Shown: piece after piece, positions 1 through 7,983 of the stretch | Position numbering within the stretch: position 1 is the first letter of the stretch | Layout of the letters: each line of letters opens with the position of its first letter | Assembly: GCA_964420145.1 (NCBI GenBank) | Contig: CAYQRB010000001.1 | Coordinates: forward strand, 10,180 to 74,179 | Source: JAJTYI01 sp964420145 | Lineage (GTDB): Bacteria; Patescibacteriota; Dojkabacteria; B142; OLB20 | DNA length: 64,000 nt | Reading direction: 5' to 3' | Made by a program: the position numbers and the translations under genes | Notes under the pieces: model-generated | Databases searched by the model: none | What the model was told of the DNA's origin: nothing | What the model saw: only the letters and a program-made list of their open reading frames with translations

Positions 1-328
1 TTAGCTTACCGAGATCTTTACTACTAAATCTATCGAGAAATACACTACGATCACGAGTCAGATAAACCCCATAGGTAAAAATACCTACCCCCAAATATAT
101 AAATAGCCTTGGTAGGTCATCAACTTTAGTTATCTGAGAAATGATAAACTCTTGATGAAAATAAGCTTCGTATAAAGTTACCAAAGAAAATAACAATACT
201 GTTGAAAAGACCAAAACCCAACCTATAAGTTTTTCTAGTTTCTCTAGTTTTTTACGAATTCCGAACTCCCGCCCAAGATATCCTAGATCTACTTTTAGTG
301 TCATCTTTTCATATTTTCCTTGAGACAT
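1..328 (-). CDS. Membrane protein, partial (runs off window)
   Basis: The reading frame is open from an ATG at 328 to the window edge, about 109 codons, so the C-terminus is missing. An alternative ATG lies at 343, but the GGAGGG at 336-341 is a good ribosome binding site for the 328 start. This is one of the few clear Shine-Dalgarno motifs in the window. The protein begins with a charged region rich in Lys and Leu (KKLEKLEKL), followed by two hydrophobic segments at about residues 33-52 and 74-90, so it is probably an integral membrane protein. It lies 24 bases downstream of the next membrane protein gene and is probably co-transcribed with it. The family is not recognised. Confidence 0.6.
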   Translation of the reverse strand, partial: MSQGKYEKMTLKVDLGYLGREFGIRKKLEKLEKLIGWVLVFSTVLLFSLVTLYEAYFHQEFIISQITKVDDLPRLFIYLGVGIFTYGVYLTRDRSVFLDRFSSKDLGKL

Positions 329-352
329 CTTTGTACCCTCCATAAACTTACT

Positions 353-688
353 TTAGATATTAGACATATAAGATATAACTCCATACAATGGCATTATTGG
401 CAACATCAAGTAAACTCCGATGATTCCTATAAAAAGAAATAGTAATATAGCTCCCACAAAAGTGCCAAATAATACCCAGGTCAATCTGATTGGAAATGCT
501 ATTAGTCTTCCCATTCTACTATAATCCTGATACAACGGCTGAAAAAGATTTTTCAACATTGGACCTATATTGAGAATATTTAGGATAAAGATCCAAGTCT
601 CTAAGACCTTACCAACCATAGCCTTAGCCTGAACAAAATACCACCAAATAAAATAATTTATGAAATAACGATTAAGTAGATTTATCAT
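353..688 (-). CDS. Small integral membrane protein
   Basis: This is a 111-residue protein with two or three hydrophobic segments. One aromatic-rich segment lies at about residues 8-20, a second at about 28-42, and a long pair at about 68-105. A conserved-looking motif, LKNLFQPLYQDYSR, joins them. From memory, CPR genomes often carry membrane proteins with a similar 'LL..LF.PW' motif next to Clp ATPase genes, but this was not checked. It is oriented with the partial membrane gene downstream, and the groEL terminator separates it from groEL. No enzymatic motif is visible, and the function is unknown. Confidence 0.6.
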   Translation of the reverse strand: MINLLNRYFINYFIWWYFVQAKAMVGKVLETWIFILNILNIGPMLKNLFQPLYQDYSRMGRLIAFPIRLTWVLFGTFVGAILLFLFIGIIGVYLMLPIMPLYGVISYMSNI

Positions 689-751
689 AGATTTAAGAAG
701 TTTCTTTTATTATAAAGGAAAAAAGAGGGAAATGTAAGAAAAGGGATATAC

Positions 752-791
752 AAGAAAAATCCCCCGATATTACGAATAATATCGAGGGATT
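752..791 (-). terminator. Terminator of the groES-groEL operon
   Basis: A long inverted repeat at 759-791 (AATCCC..CGATATTA, CGA loop, TAATATCG..GGGATT) lies 21 bases past the groEL stop. On the minus strand it is followed by a T-rich tract, which fits a Rho-independent terminator. Confidence 0.85.
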
Positions 792-811
792 AAAGACTTT
801 GGTATGAGAGA

Positions 812-2428
812 TTACATCATATCCATTCCTGCACCTGGGTTTGGTAGCATTGGTTCATCTTTTTTGGGCTTTTCTACAACTATTGCCTCAGTGGTCAAAA
901 GCAAGCTGGCAACTGACGATGCATTTTCTAAAGCAAGCCTAGTAACTTTTACAGGATCTAGAATCCCTGCCTGAATCATATTAACAAATTGCTCTTTTCT
1001 AGCATCATAGCCAGTTCCTTTTCCAATCTTACTTACAATCACAGAACCTTCTTTCCCAGCATTTTCAGCAATCAATCGTGCAGGTTCTTCTAGAGCTCTG
1101 TTTAGAATATCTAGTCCTATCTGTTCATCTGCTGTAACTTTTACAGATTTGAGAGAAGACCTAGCATCAATCAAAGCAACTCCTCCTCCGGGTACAACCC
1201 CCTCCTCTATGGCAGCCCTAGTAGCCTGTAAGGCGTCATCAAGCCTGTCTTTTCTTTCTTTCATTTCAACTTCTGTAGCAGCACCAACCTCTATAACTGC
1301 AACTCCGCCGGAGAGTTTGGCTAATCTTTCTTGTAGTTTCTCCCTATCATAATCGGATTCGGTTTTACTAATCTCATTTTTAATCTGCTCAATCCTAGAT
1401 TTTATAGAGAGCTCATCTCCATCTCCGTTTACGACAATAGTATCTTCTTTTCCAACAATTACTTTCTCCGCTTTCCCCAAATCCTCGAGCTCTGCGTTTT
1501 CTAGCTTTTTACCTAGTTCTTCAGAAATTACTGAACCACCAGTTAAAACAGCTATATCTTTAAGCATTTCTTTTCTTCGATCTCCAAAGGCTGGAGCTTT
1601 TACAGCTACTACATTCAAGATTCCTTTTAGCTTATTAACCACAAGAGTAGCTAGTGCCTCTCCCTCAACTTCTTCTGCAATAATCACAATATCTTTTTTC
1701 CCTGTTTGTGCAATTTTCTCAATAAGTGGAAGCATATCTTTCACTGCTGAGATTTTACCATCAGTAATTAAAAGATAAGGATTTCGAACTTCTGCAGTTA
1801 AATCCTCTCCGTTAGTTACAAAATAAGGAGAAATATATCCCTTATCAAATTGCATACCTTCCACATATTTTTCTACAAGGCCAAATGTCTGACCCTCCTC
1901 TACAGTTACAACCCCTTCTTTCCCGACCTTATCCATAACACTGGCTAATATATCACCTATTTCTTCATCACCGTTAGCACTTACAACAGCAACTTTACGG
2001 ATTTCTTCTTTCCCCTTTACAGGCTTTGCCATAGTTTTAAGATCATCCACTACTGCTTTTACCCCTTTTTCTATACCAGTACGGATCTCCATAGGATTGG
2101 CTCCCGCAGCGATATTTTTAAAACCTTGATTAATAATAGCCTGAGCCAAAACTACAGCAGTAGTAGTACCATCTCCAGCCTTATCAACAGTCCTGGTAGC
2201 AGCTTCCTTTACAATTTGTGCACCTGCATCTTGGATCTTGTCTTCAAGCTCAATTTCTTTTGCGATAGTAACACCATCTTTTGTGATTTGAGGACTTCCA
2301 AAGGATTTTCCCAAAAGTACATTTCTGCCCTTAGGACCCAATGTAACCTTAACTGCATTGGCAAGTTTATCCACTCCTTTTTTTAATTCTTTACGGGCTT
2401 TCTCATCGAAAATAATTTGTTTTGACAT
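812..2428 (-). CDS. groEL: Chaperonin GroEL (60 kDa subunit)
   Basis: GroEL is the ATP-dependent cytosolic folding chamber that works with the GroES lid. The 538 residues match the normal family length. The equatorial ATP site is intact: VTLGPKGRNV at 28-37, DGVTIAKEIEL at 51-61 and AGDGTTTAV at 84-92, with the catalytic-type aspartates at 51 and 86. The apical and second equatorial regions follow in order, including GGGVA near residue 413. The C-terminal tail is short (GAGMDMM) rather than a long GGM repeat. The gene lies 24 bases after groES in the same operon and ends at a strong terminator. The identification is secure. Confidence 0.98.
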   Translation of the reverse strand: MSKQIIFDEKARKELKKGVDKLANAVKVTLGPKGRNVLLGKSFGSPQITKDGVTIAKEIELEDKIQDAGAQIVKEAATRTVDKAGDGTTTAVVLAQAIINQGFKNIAAGANPMEIRTGIEKGVKAVVDDLKTMAKPVKGKEEIRKVAVVSANGDEEIGDILASVMDKVGKEGVVTVEEGQTFGLVEKYVEGMQFDKGYISPYFVTNGEDLTAEVRNPYLLITDGKISAVKDMLPLIEKIAQTGKKDIVIIAEEVEGEALATLVVNKLKGILNVVAVKAPAFGDRRKEMLKDIAVLTGGSVISEELGKKLENAELEDLGKAEKVIVGKEDTIVVNGDGDELSIKSRIEQIKNEISKTESDYDREKLQERLAKLSGGVAVIEVGAATEVEMKERKDRLDDALQATRAAIEEGVVPGGGVALIDARSSLKSVKVTADEQIGLDILNRALEEPARLIAENAGKEGSVIVSKIGKGTGYDARKEQFVNMIQAGILDPVKVTRLALENASSVASLLLTTEAIVVEKPKKDEPMLPNPGAGMDMM

Positions 2429-2452
2429 ATCAGAAATTTAGTAATAAATAAA

Positions 2453-2746
2453 TTAAGGAAGAATTGCTAAAATAGCATCTTCATCCATTATTAAATAATC
2501 TTCTCCATCAACTTCAACTTCATCAGGAGAGTATTTTTTAAATAAAATGACATCACCAACTTTCACATTGAAAGCGAGCTTTTTCCCGTCATCGGTAAGC
2601 TTTCCAGTACCAACTGCAATCACTTCACCTTTCTGTGGTTTTTCACGATCTACTGTATCTGGCAATACTATGCCTGATACTGATTTTTCTGTAACTGGTT
2701 TGACCAGGATATTCCCTCCTAGAGGTTTAAGGTTAACTTTAGCCAT
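2453..2746 (-). CDS. groES: Co-chaperonin GroES (10 kDa subunit)
   Basis: GroES is the heptameric lid of the GroEL chamber. The 97 residues are standard. The protein starts with MAKVNLKPLGGNILVKP, carries the mobile-loop region SGIVLPDT at 24-31, and has the family motif GEVIAVGTGK at 40-49 and FKKYSPDEV near 68. It is the first gene of the groES-groEL operon, and its promoter region carries a half-conserved CIRCE. This suggests heat-shock control by HrcA, although hrcA itself is not in the window. Confidence 0.98.
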   Translation of the reverse strand: MAKVNLKPLGGNILVKPVTEKSVSGIVLPDTVDREKPQKGEVIAVGTGKLTDDGKKLAFNVKVGDVILFKKYSPDEVEVDGEDYLIMDEDAILAILP

Positions 2747-2789
2747 AGGTATTCTACTTTAATAAATAAATTAGAAAAAACGAGAGTAT

Positions 2790-2816
2790 TTAGCACTCTA
2801 ACCGTCTTTGTGATAG
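2790..2816 (-). promoter_or_regulatory. Degenerate CIRCE operator (HrcA site)
   Basis: On the minus strand the downstream half GAGTGCTAA (2798-2790) is a perfect CIRCE arm. Nine bases upstream is CTATCACAA (2816-2808), which matches the TTAGCACTC arm at 5 of 9 positions. The spacing of nine and the position just after a promoter match HrcA sites ahead of groES in other bacteria. The weak arm is the reason for the moderate confidence. Confidence 0.7.
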
Positions 2817-2823
2817 AGTTGAA

Positions 2824-2853
2824 ATTCTATGCTATATGTTAGCTTCTTGTCAA
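2824..2853 (-). promoter_or_regulatory. Sigma-70-type promoter of groES-groEL
   Basis: On the minus strand TTGACA (2853-2848), an 18-base spacer and TAGAAT (2829-2824) lie directly upstream of the CIRCE-like site. The -35 box is perfect and the -10 box is one mismatch from consensus. Confidence 0.8.
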
Positions 2854-2885
2854 GAGGGACTGTACCAAAAGGCACATCAGTCAAG

Positions 2886-4790
2886 CTATTTAAATCTTAT
2901 TCTGTTAAGGTCGTTTGGAATTTTTCTCCAACTTTCAGGAATAAAGCTAGGCTGGTAAAATATTGTTACCTTATCAATCTGTTCAAGGTTTTCAAGATAT
3001 TCCTTAGCTTCCAATAGACTTTTTCCAGCAATATTGGATTTTAATTCTTCAAATTTAAGACTTTCATTGACTTCCCCTTGTGCGTATAGATCAAATGATA
3101 CTTTACTACCATTGACCTTTATATTTTTAATACTAAAATCACCTATTTCCACCTCTGCTTCAGTAGTAGCACCTTTACTTTTTTTAATAATAAACTCAGC
3201 CAAAGACTTTATATCCGATTCTCGTAACTTTGTAGCTGTAACTTTCATCCTAAGATCTATAGAAAAACTCTCAGCCTCTTCCCCAGTAGGTACACTTTGA
3301 GTAAAACTTACTTCTTCATATCGTTCACTCCCTTCCAAAAGTTTCTCTCCTTTTCCTAGCTCTTTCTGAAGGTTGGTATTTAAAGTTCCTTTGATAGCAG
3401 TCTCTAGTGCCATCCTTGCTTTTTGTACATCTTCCGCAGTAACTATGACAATATCCTCAGTTGTACCACCAGCAATATCTCTATGACCATACCCTATAAG
3501 TTGCTCAGTAGTAAAACCCCCAAACTTAAATGTTCTACTTCTAGGATCTTTTATATTATATTTTTCGCCAAATTCTTTTGCTTTTATAGGGACATCTCGT
3601 TGATACTGATCTACGGGTATTGCAACATTTTCAGTCAACTCATATTGCAAATTGGTAGAAATATCTACCAAAACCTGTCCCGCTGATAGATTAACTGCTG
3701 ATTCTGTACTTTTATTGCGAATATCTATAACTCCTCGTGCAAACTCACCTGTTTGTTTTTTTCCTGTAGGAGTACCGTCTCCTGATGAAGACTCTTCAAT
3801 ACTCACTTCATATCCTGGAATTATAAGATTATTACCATCTATATCTTTCGCTGATGTTGAGACTGTAATAGTCTCGTTTATACTCCCTTCCGATTGATTA
3901 AAGGTTACAGCAATATCTACCTTCGACAGATTCCAATAACTATACGCAAACACTCCTCCTGAAATAAATAAGGTTATTAAAAATATTATTCCCAAAATAG
4001 CTAATATCTTTTTTAATTTTTTCTTTCCTTTTTTAGGACCAGTATTTTGAAGTCGTCTATCAATCACATTTGAAGAGCCTTCTTCTCCTCCTTGATCACT
4101 AGTATCTACAACGGTTCTTTTCTCCGATTTTATATAGGATTTTTCTGCATTTTCTAAAGGTTCTTTCTTTTCCATACCTCTTGGGATATCTTCTACTATC
4201 AATTCATTTATATCTCCTCCTGAAGCAATTACTATTCCTTCTATTTCAACCATTTTGGGTTTTAACCTTGGTTTTTCTCCAAAGATATCAGGTAGTGGAG
4301 TAGGATCAATCTCCTCTCTATCTTCTAGCTCTATTTGATTTTCCTCGCTATTTTGATTTTCATCTAATACCACCTCCTCCTGTTGAGTCGTTTCCAAATC
4401 CTTTTCTATATCCTCTTTACTTACTTTTTCAGGTATCCTAGAAGCCAGAAGCTCGTTTTTAATCCCTGTTTTATGTTCCTGGAGTTCTTTTTTTATAGAT
4501 AATGCTTCTTCCCAAGCAAATTTATCAACCATACTGATTTTATCTTTTACAACAAGGTTAGCTTTTGAAGCAAGCTTTTTGCCTGTGGGGTTATCTGTAA
4601 CCATAACCATAAGCTTACTAGAATCCAGAAGCTGTCTAGACAGTAACTTTAGGCTAATAACACTACTCACTACACTACTACTTGCCGGAATAACTAAAAT
4701 CACCCTTGAAGTAGGGGCTCTCAATATCTTCTCTACTACGAAGATAATTTCATCATCAGGTTCAACAAAGATTTTTTCGATTGTTTGCAT
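2886..4790 (-). CDS. Single-pass membrane protein with baseplate-J-like extracellular region
   Basis: The 634-residue protein has three parts. Residues 1-80 form an alpha/beta domain (EPDDEIIFVVEKI, SRVILVIPASSSV, KLLSRQLLDSS) of a type I know from CPR proteins annotated as baseplate-J-like. Residues 80-260 are an acidic, disordered linker. A Lys-rich stop-transfer precedes one transmembrane helix at about 264-284. The remaining 350 residues would be exported and resemble baseplate assembly J-like repeats (STESAVNLSAGQVL, ATEAEVEIGDF). The start codon overlaps the stop of the PilM-like gene by one base (TAATG), so the two are translationally coupled. A cell-surface role with the pilus or envelope machinery is inferred, not shown. 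Confidence 0.65.
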   Translation of the reverse strand: MQTIEKIFVEPDDEIIFVVEKILRAPTSRVILVIPASSSVVSSVISLKLLSRQLLDSSKLMVMVTDNPTGKKLASKANLVVKDKISMVDKFAWEEALSIKKELQEHKTGIKNELLASRIPEKVSKEDIEKDLETTQQEEVVLDENQNSEENQIELEDREEIDPTPLPDIFGEKPRLKPKMVEIEGIVIASGGDINELIVEDIPRGMEKKEPLENAEKSYIKSEKRTVVDTSDQGGEEGSSNVIDRRLQNTGPKKGKKKLKKILAILGIIFLITLFISGGVFAYSYWNLSKVDIAVTFNQSEGSINETITVSTSAKDIDGNNLIIPGYEVSIEESSSGDGTPTGKKQTGEFARGVIDIRNKSTESAVNLSAGQVLVDISTNLQYELTENVAIPVDQYQRDVPIKAKEFGEKYNIKDPRSRTFKFGGFTTEQLIGYGHRDIAGGTTEDIVIVTAEDVQKARMALETAIKGTLNTNLQKELGKGEKLLEGSERYEEVSFTQSVPTGEEAESFSIDLRMKVTATKLRESDIKSLAEFIIKKSKGATTEAEVEIGDFSIKNIKVNGSKVSFDLYAQGEVNESLKFEELKSNIAGKSLLEAKEYLENLEQIDKVTIFYQPSFIPESWRKIPNDLNRIRFK

Positions 4791-6046
4791 TATTGTTTCT
4801 CTAATTCAAAATACATTCTAGCAAGGGCTAACGGAGCAATATCTTCGGGAGCTTTTATCCCTCCTGTTAGGTCTTCTATATCATCTAACTGCTTTGGATA
4901 AAGATGTTGAATTTTAGGATGTTTAGCAAAAGGGAGGCTTTGTAACCAACCATATTCTTGCATCGCCTCTTTAATTTCTGGAAGTCCCGATCCCCCTCCA
5001 CACAAATAAAAGACCGGAGGGTAGTTATCTATGTCTTCGACTTCTGCCAAAGATAACTCTACCCCTTGAGCCCAAACCAACGAATCTTTTACCAATAACC
5101 CCCTAAGTGTCCTGGCCTGCGCTTCTGAAATATCACCATTACTATAATCGATTTTAATTTTTTCGGCATCTTCGAGCTGTATTTTAAGACCACTAGAAAT
5201 CCTCTTTGTAAAGACCTTTCCTCCATAGGCAAACATTTTGGTTGCTATAACACTACCTTTATCAACTATTGCAATATCCGTAGTTCCACCACCAATATCT
5301 ATTATTATTGCAGAAAACTTATCATCTTTAGCTCCTCGAACAGCACGAGCAATTGCATAAGGTTCGACCTCAATAGAGAGTATTTCCAATCCCAACTGAG
5401 AGGCTATTTCCTTCAGAGAATTAACATGTAGTGAAGGTGCAAAAGTTGAAAATACCCGGTAGCTGATATTTTCTCCGGTCATACCAAGTGGATAATCTAC
5501 TTGTATACCATCTATATAGGTAGCGTTAATCTTTGTATTAATCTCTTGCAGTCGCTTTGTATCGATCCCGATCTCTTCTGAAATATCTTGTAGTGCCTGT
5601 GTAAAGGAATGTTCTTTGACACTCGTTAAAACCTCGTCTATTTCTCTTTGCTCAATCTTTGTGTCTGGTTCTTCTCTGGAGTAGTCAGCCATTATGGTTA
5701 CTCCTTTTACTAGTTCCCCAGCTATTCCTAATAGAACCTTCTCAGGAGCAGGAGTAACATACTCTATACCTAATTCTTTAGATATAGTTTGATCCGCGCT
5801 ACTTAATGCATCACCAATTGCCCGATCACAAGCATTTACAACCTGTTCTATATTGATAATCATTGCACCCTTCATAGCAGAACTGTTTTGTCTACTCCTA
5901 CCATAACCGACAATTTTAATCGAAGTAGCACCATCATCCACAGTAAACAATACAGCTTTTACAAACTCAGTCCCCACATCTAGTGCAAGTAACACTTCTA
6001 TGCTTTGCTTGTTTTTTTTATTTAGGAATGGCAGTCTCATTTTCAT
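4790..6046 (-). CDS. pilM: PilM/FtsA-family actin-like ATPase
   Basis: PilM is a cytoplasmic actin-fold ATPase that anchors the type IV pilus inner-membrane complex through PilN. The 418 residues include the phosphate-1 motif ALDVGTEFVKAV (about 20-31), phosphate-2 IDIGGGTTDIAI (249-260) and the adenosine motif YLCGGGSGLPEI (347-358). A region like the SHS2/1C insertion lies between. FtsA is the main alternative. PilM is preferred because pilN- and pilO-like genes occur at 57.0-58.2 kb and no ftsZ is adjacent. It is the first gene of a two-gene unit with the baseplate-J-like membrane protein. The separation from pilN/pilO by 50 kb is unusual. Confidence 0.75.
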   Translation of the reverse strand: MKMRLPFLNKKNKQSIEVLLALDVGTEFVKAVLFTVDDGATSIKIVGYGRSRQNSSAMKGAMIINIEQVVNACDRAIGDALSSADQTISKELGIEYVTPAPEKVLLGIAGELVKGVTIMADYSREEPDTKIEQREIDEVLTSVKEHSFTQALQDISEEIGIDTKRLQEINTKINATYIDGIQVDYPLGMTGENISYRVFSTFAPSLHVNSLKEIASQLGLEILSIEVEPYAIARAVRGAKDDKFSAIIIDIGGGTTDIAIVDKGSVIATKMFAYGGKVFTKRISSGLKIQLEDAEKIKIDYSNGDISEAQARTLRGLLVKDSLVWAQGVELSLAEVEDIDNYPPVFYLCGGGSGLPEIKEAMQEYGWLQSLPFAKHPKIQHLYPKQLDDIEDLTGGIKAPEDIAPLALARMYFELEKQ

Positions 6047-6117
6047 AGATTCTAGTTTAGCAGGTTATTAAAATAATTTTAATACCTAGAGAGTTTAATA
6101 AACTTTTATATGATATA

Positions 6118-7323
6118 ATGAATATATTTTCACAACCTATGATTTCAATTGTTTATATAAAAAAAAACACACACACTTATAGGATTCACAAGGATTATCT
6201 ACTGAAAAGAAATATGTATTTTCAGAAACGATTAGAAGATTTTGGTATTGAATCAAGTGGGTTTTTGATAGAAGGACAAGACGGTTTCCAATACACGGGA
6301 GATACGATTTTAAAAAAAGATACGAGGGTATTGTTAATTACAGATACCACACTATCAGTAGATGAGTTCCATCAAATCAAGGAGTTCCTAAACCTAGATA
6401 AAATCGAAGTACTTGGTTGTGTTGTCACCAAAAATCAACTGGGTAACAAAACAATCTTACACCCTTGTTTAGATAATCCAGAAAATATTCCAGATTGGTA
6501 CAAAGAATGCCAAATCGATTTTTCCGACTTTACAATACCTGGCTATACTTGCTTCTCTTTGGAATCTGTAACCCAAAGTTTTCGAAATTTAAGAACAAAA
6601 TACCCAAAAGAAACTCTACGACTCAAATTTGGCAATGGGACTAGTGGAATCGATCACTATTTAATTAAAACAGAAAAAGACCTGGCCAATATACTAATAC
6701 TATTAAATAACTTCCCAAAACTATCAGAGGTAGGTACAGCTATAGAGCTAAATCTCACACAAATCGAAAGCTATGGTATCACAAAGCTTAAAATACTAGA
6801 CACCGAACTAACCACTATTGGAAAACAAGCTACACAAAACAGTGTATATATTGGAAGTGAGTTAGTCACAGTAAGTACATCTAAAGAGAAAGAGTTTATC
6901 AAAATATGTAATAAAGCCTTAAAAAAGATAGAGCCTTATGCAGAACAACTGAACCGATTTAATATAGATATAGTTAGCGGAAAACTTGCTTCTGGAAAAA
7001 TCATAAAAGGGATTACTGATATTTCATTAAAAACAGGCGCCGCAACTGTAATCGAATTGAACAAACTGATTTCAAATACCAATACAGGTGTGTATCAAAT
7101 ATATAGTACCCAACCAATCAAAATCAGAAATCAAAAACTACTAATAGATTTCCTAAAGGATAATAATTTAGACCTCACAGTTGTAAGTAGATATATTTTA
7201 ACTATTAGTTATCCTATTGAAAACAAAAAAATTCTCACTTCTCCCAAATTCAAAAACCTTGAGAACAAAATTAAAAAAATAGATTACAATAAAAATATTC
7301 TTTTTTCTCCCGAACAACATTGA
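6118..7323 (+). CDS. Hypothetical protein, possibly ATP-grasp-like
   Basis: This 401-residue soluble protein has no signal peptide or membrane segment. Residues about 165-200 (KETLRLKFGNGTSGIDHYLI) resemble the nucleotide-binding stretch of ATP-grasp folds, where a Lys-containing strand is followed by a Gly-rich loop. The later region with IELNLTQIESYG fits a strand carrying acidic metal ligands. From memory it is somewhat like DUF3182 proteins, but the similarity is weak. An alternative ATG at 6139 would shorten it by seven residues. It is transcribed divergently from pilM and is followed 55 bases later by the deoxyribosyltransferase-like gene. The function is unknown. Confidence 0.5.
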   Translation: MNIFSQPMISIVYIKKNTHTYRIHKDYLLKRNMYFQKRLEDFGIESSGFLIEGQDGFQYTGDTILKKDTRVLLITDTTLSVDEFHQIKEFLNLDKIEVLGCVVTKNQLGNKTILHPCLDNPENIPDWYKECQIDFSDFTIPGYTCFSLESVTQSFRNLRTKYPKETLRLKFGNGTSGIDHYLIKTEKDLANILILLNNFPKLSEVGTAIELNLTQIESYGITKLKILDTELTTIGKQATQNSVYIGSELVTVSTSKEKEFIKICNKALKKIEPYAEQLNRFNIDIVSGKLASGKIIKGITDISLKTGAATVIELNKLISNTNTGVYQIYSTQPIKIRNQKLLIDFLKDNNLDLTVVSRYILTISYPIENKKILTSPKFKNLENKIKKIDYNKNILFSPEQH

Positions 7324-7378
7324 TATATCCATAGTATATATAATATAATACATCATCTTATATATAAATAATTATTCT

Positions 7379-7978
7379 ATGAAAGTCTTTTACACAGCTT
7401 CTTCTATGTTTTTTTATAACGATAAAAAACTTTACCAAAATGGGGTTAAATATATAAAAGATACTGGGGCAAAAGTATTTGACCACTTAATCTCTGCTCT
7501 TGAAGAAACCCATACCAAAGATATTTCCGAGGAGTTATTTACTAATGCTGCCAAAATACAATCGACCAATATCAAAAACTCTGATGTTTTAGTCGCTGAA
7601 ATTACAGATTCATCTGGAGCTGTTGGTTTTCATATTGCAACTGCACTCTCAGAGAAAAAACCCGTACTTATTTTACGCAAGAAAAAGGATAAAACAGATC
7701 GTCTACCTGGTCCTATAATAGGTAATAAATCGAAACTAATGAGATTTTCTGAGTACTCTAATTCTGAAGAGCGTACCAAAGCTATTAAAGAATTCTTAAG
7801 TTGGAGCAAAAAGAAACTAGACTCTAAGTTTATTCTTATAATTTCCGCCGAGATTGATAGATACCTAGAATGGGCATCACAAGAAAATCGTGTACATAAA
7901 GCACAGATTGTAAGAAATGCTATAGAGAAAGTTATGAAAAAAGACCAAGAATACACAAAGTTTTTAGGAGAAGAATAA
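7379..7978 (+). CDS. Nucleoside 2-deoxyribosyltransferase-like protein
   Basis: The N-terminal ~130 residues look like the Rossmann-type nucleoside deoxyribosyltransferase/TIR-like fold. The protein opens with MKVFYTASS, followed by a central SDVLVAEITDSSGAVGFHIATALSEKKPVLIL block. In that block an acidic residue follows a hydrophobic strand, as in the active site of the family. The C-terminal 60 residues (DSKFILIISAEIDRYLEWAS..HKAQIVRNAIEKVM) look like a small helical, ribbon-helix-helix-like module. The combination could mean either a nucleotide-metabolism enzyme or a nucleotide-sensing regulator. At 199 residues it is somewhat longer than the basic enzyme (about 150-160). Confidence 0.55.
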   Translation: MKVFYTASSMFFYNDKKLYQNGVKYIKDTGAKVFDHLISALEETHTKDISEELFTNAAKIQSTNIKNSDVLVAEITDSSGAVGFHIATALSEKKPVLILRKKKDKTDRLPGPIIGNKSKLMRFSEYSNSEERTKAIKEFLSWSKKKLDSKFILIISAEIDRYLEWASQENRVHKAQIVRNAIEKVMKKDQEYTKFLGEE

Positions 7979-7983
7979 CCCTC

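Noticed and set aside
1149..2386. Open frames on the plus strand opposite groEL
   Set aside because: They are shadows of the highly conserved GroEL frame, have no homology-like features and no start signals.
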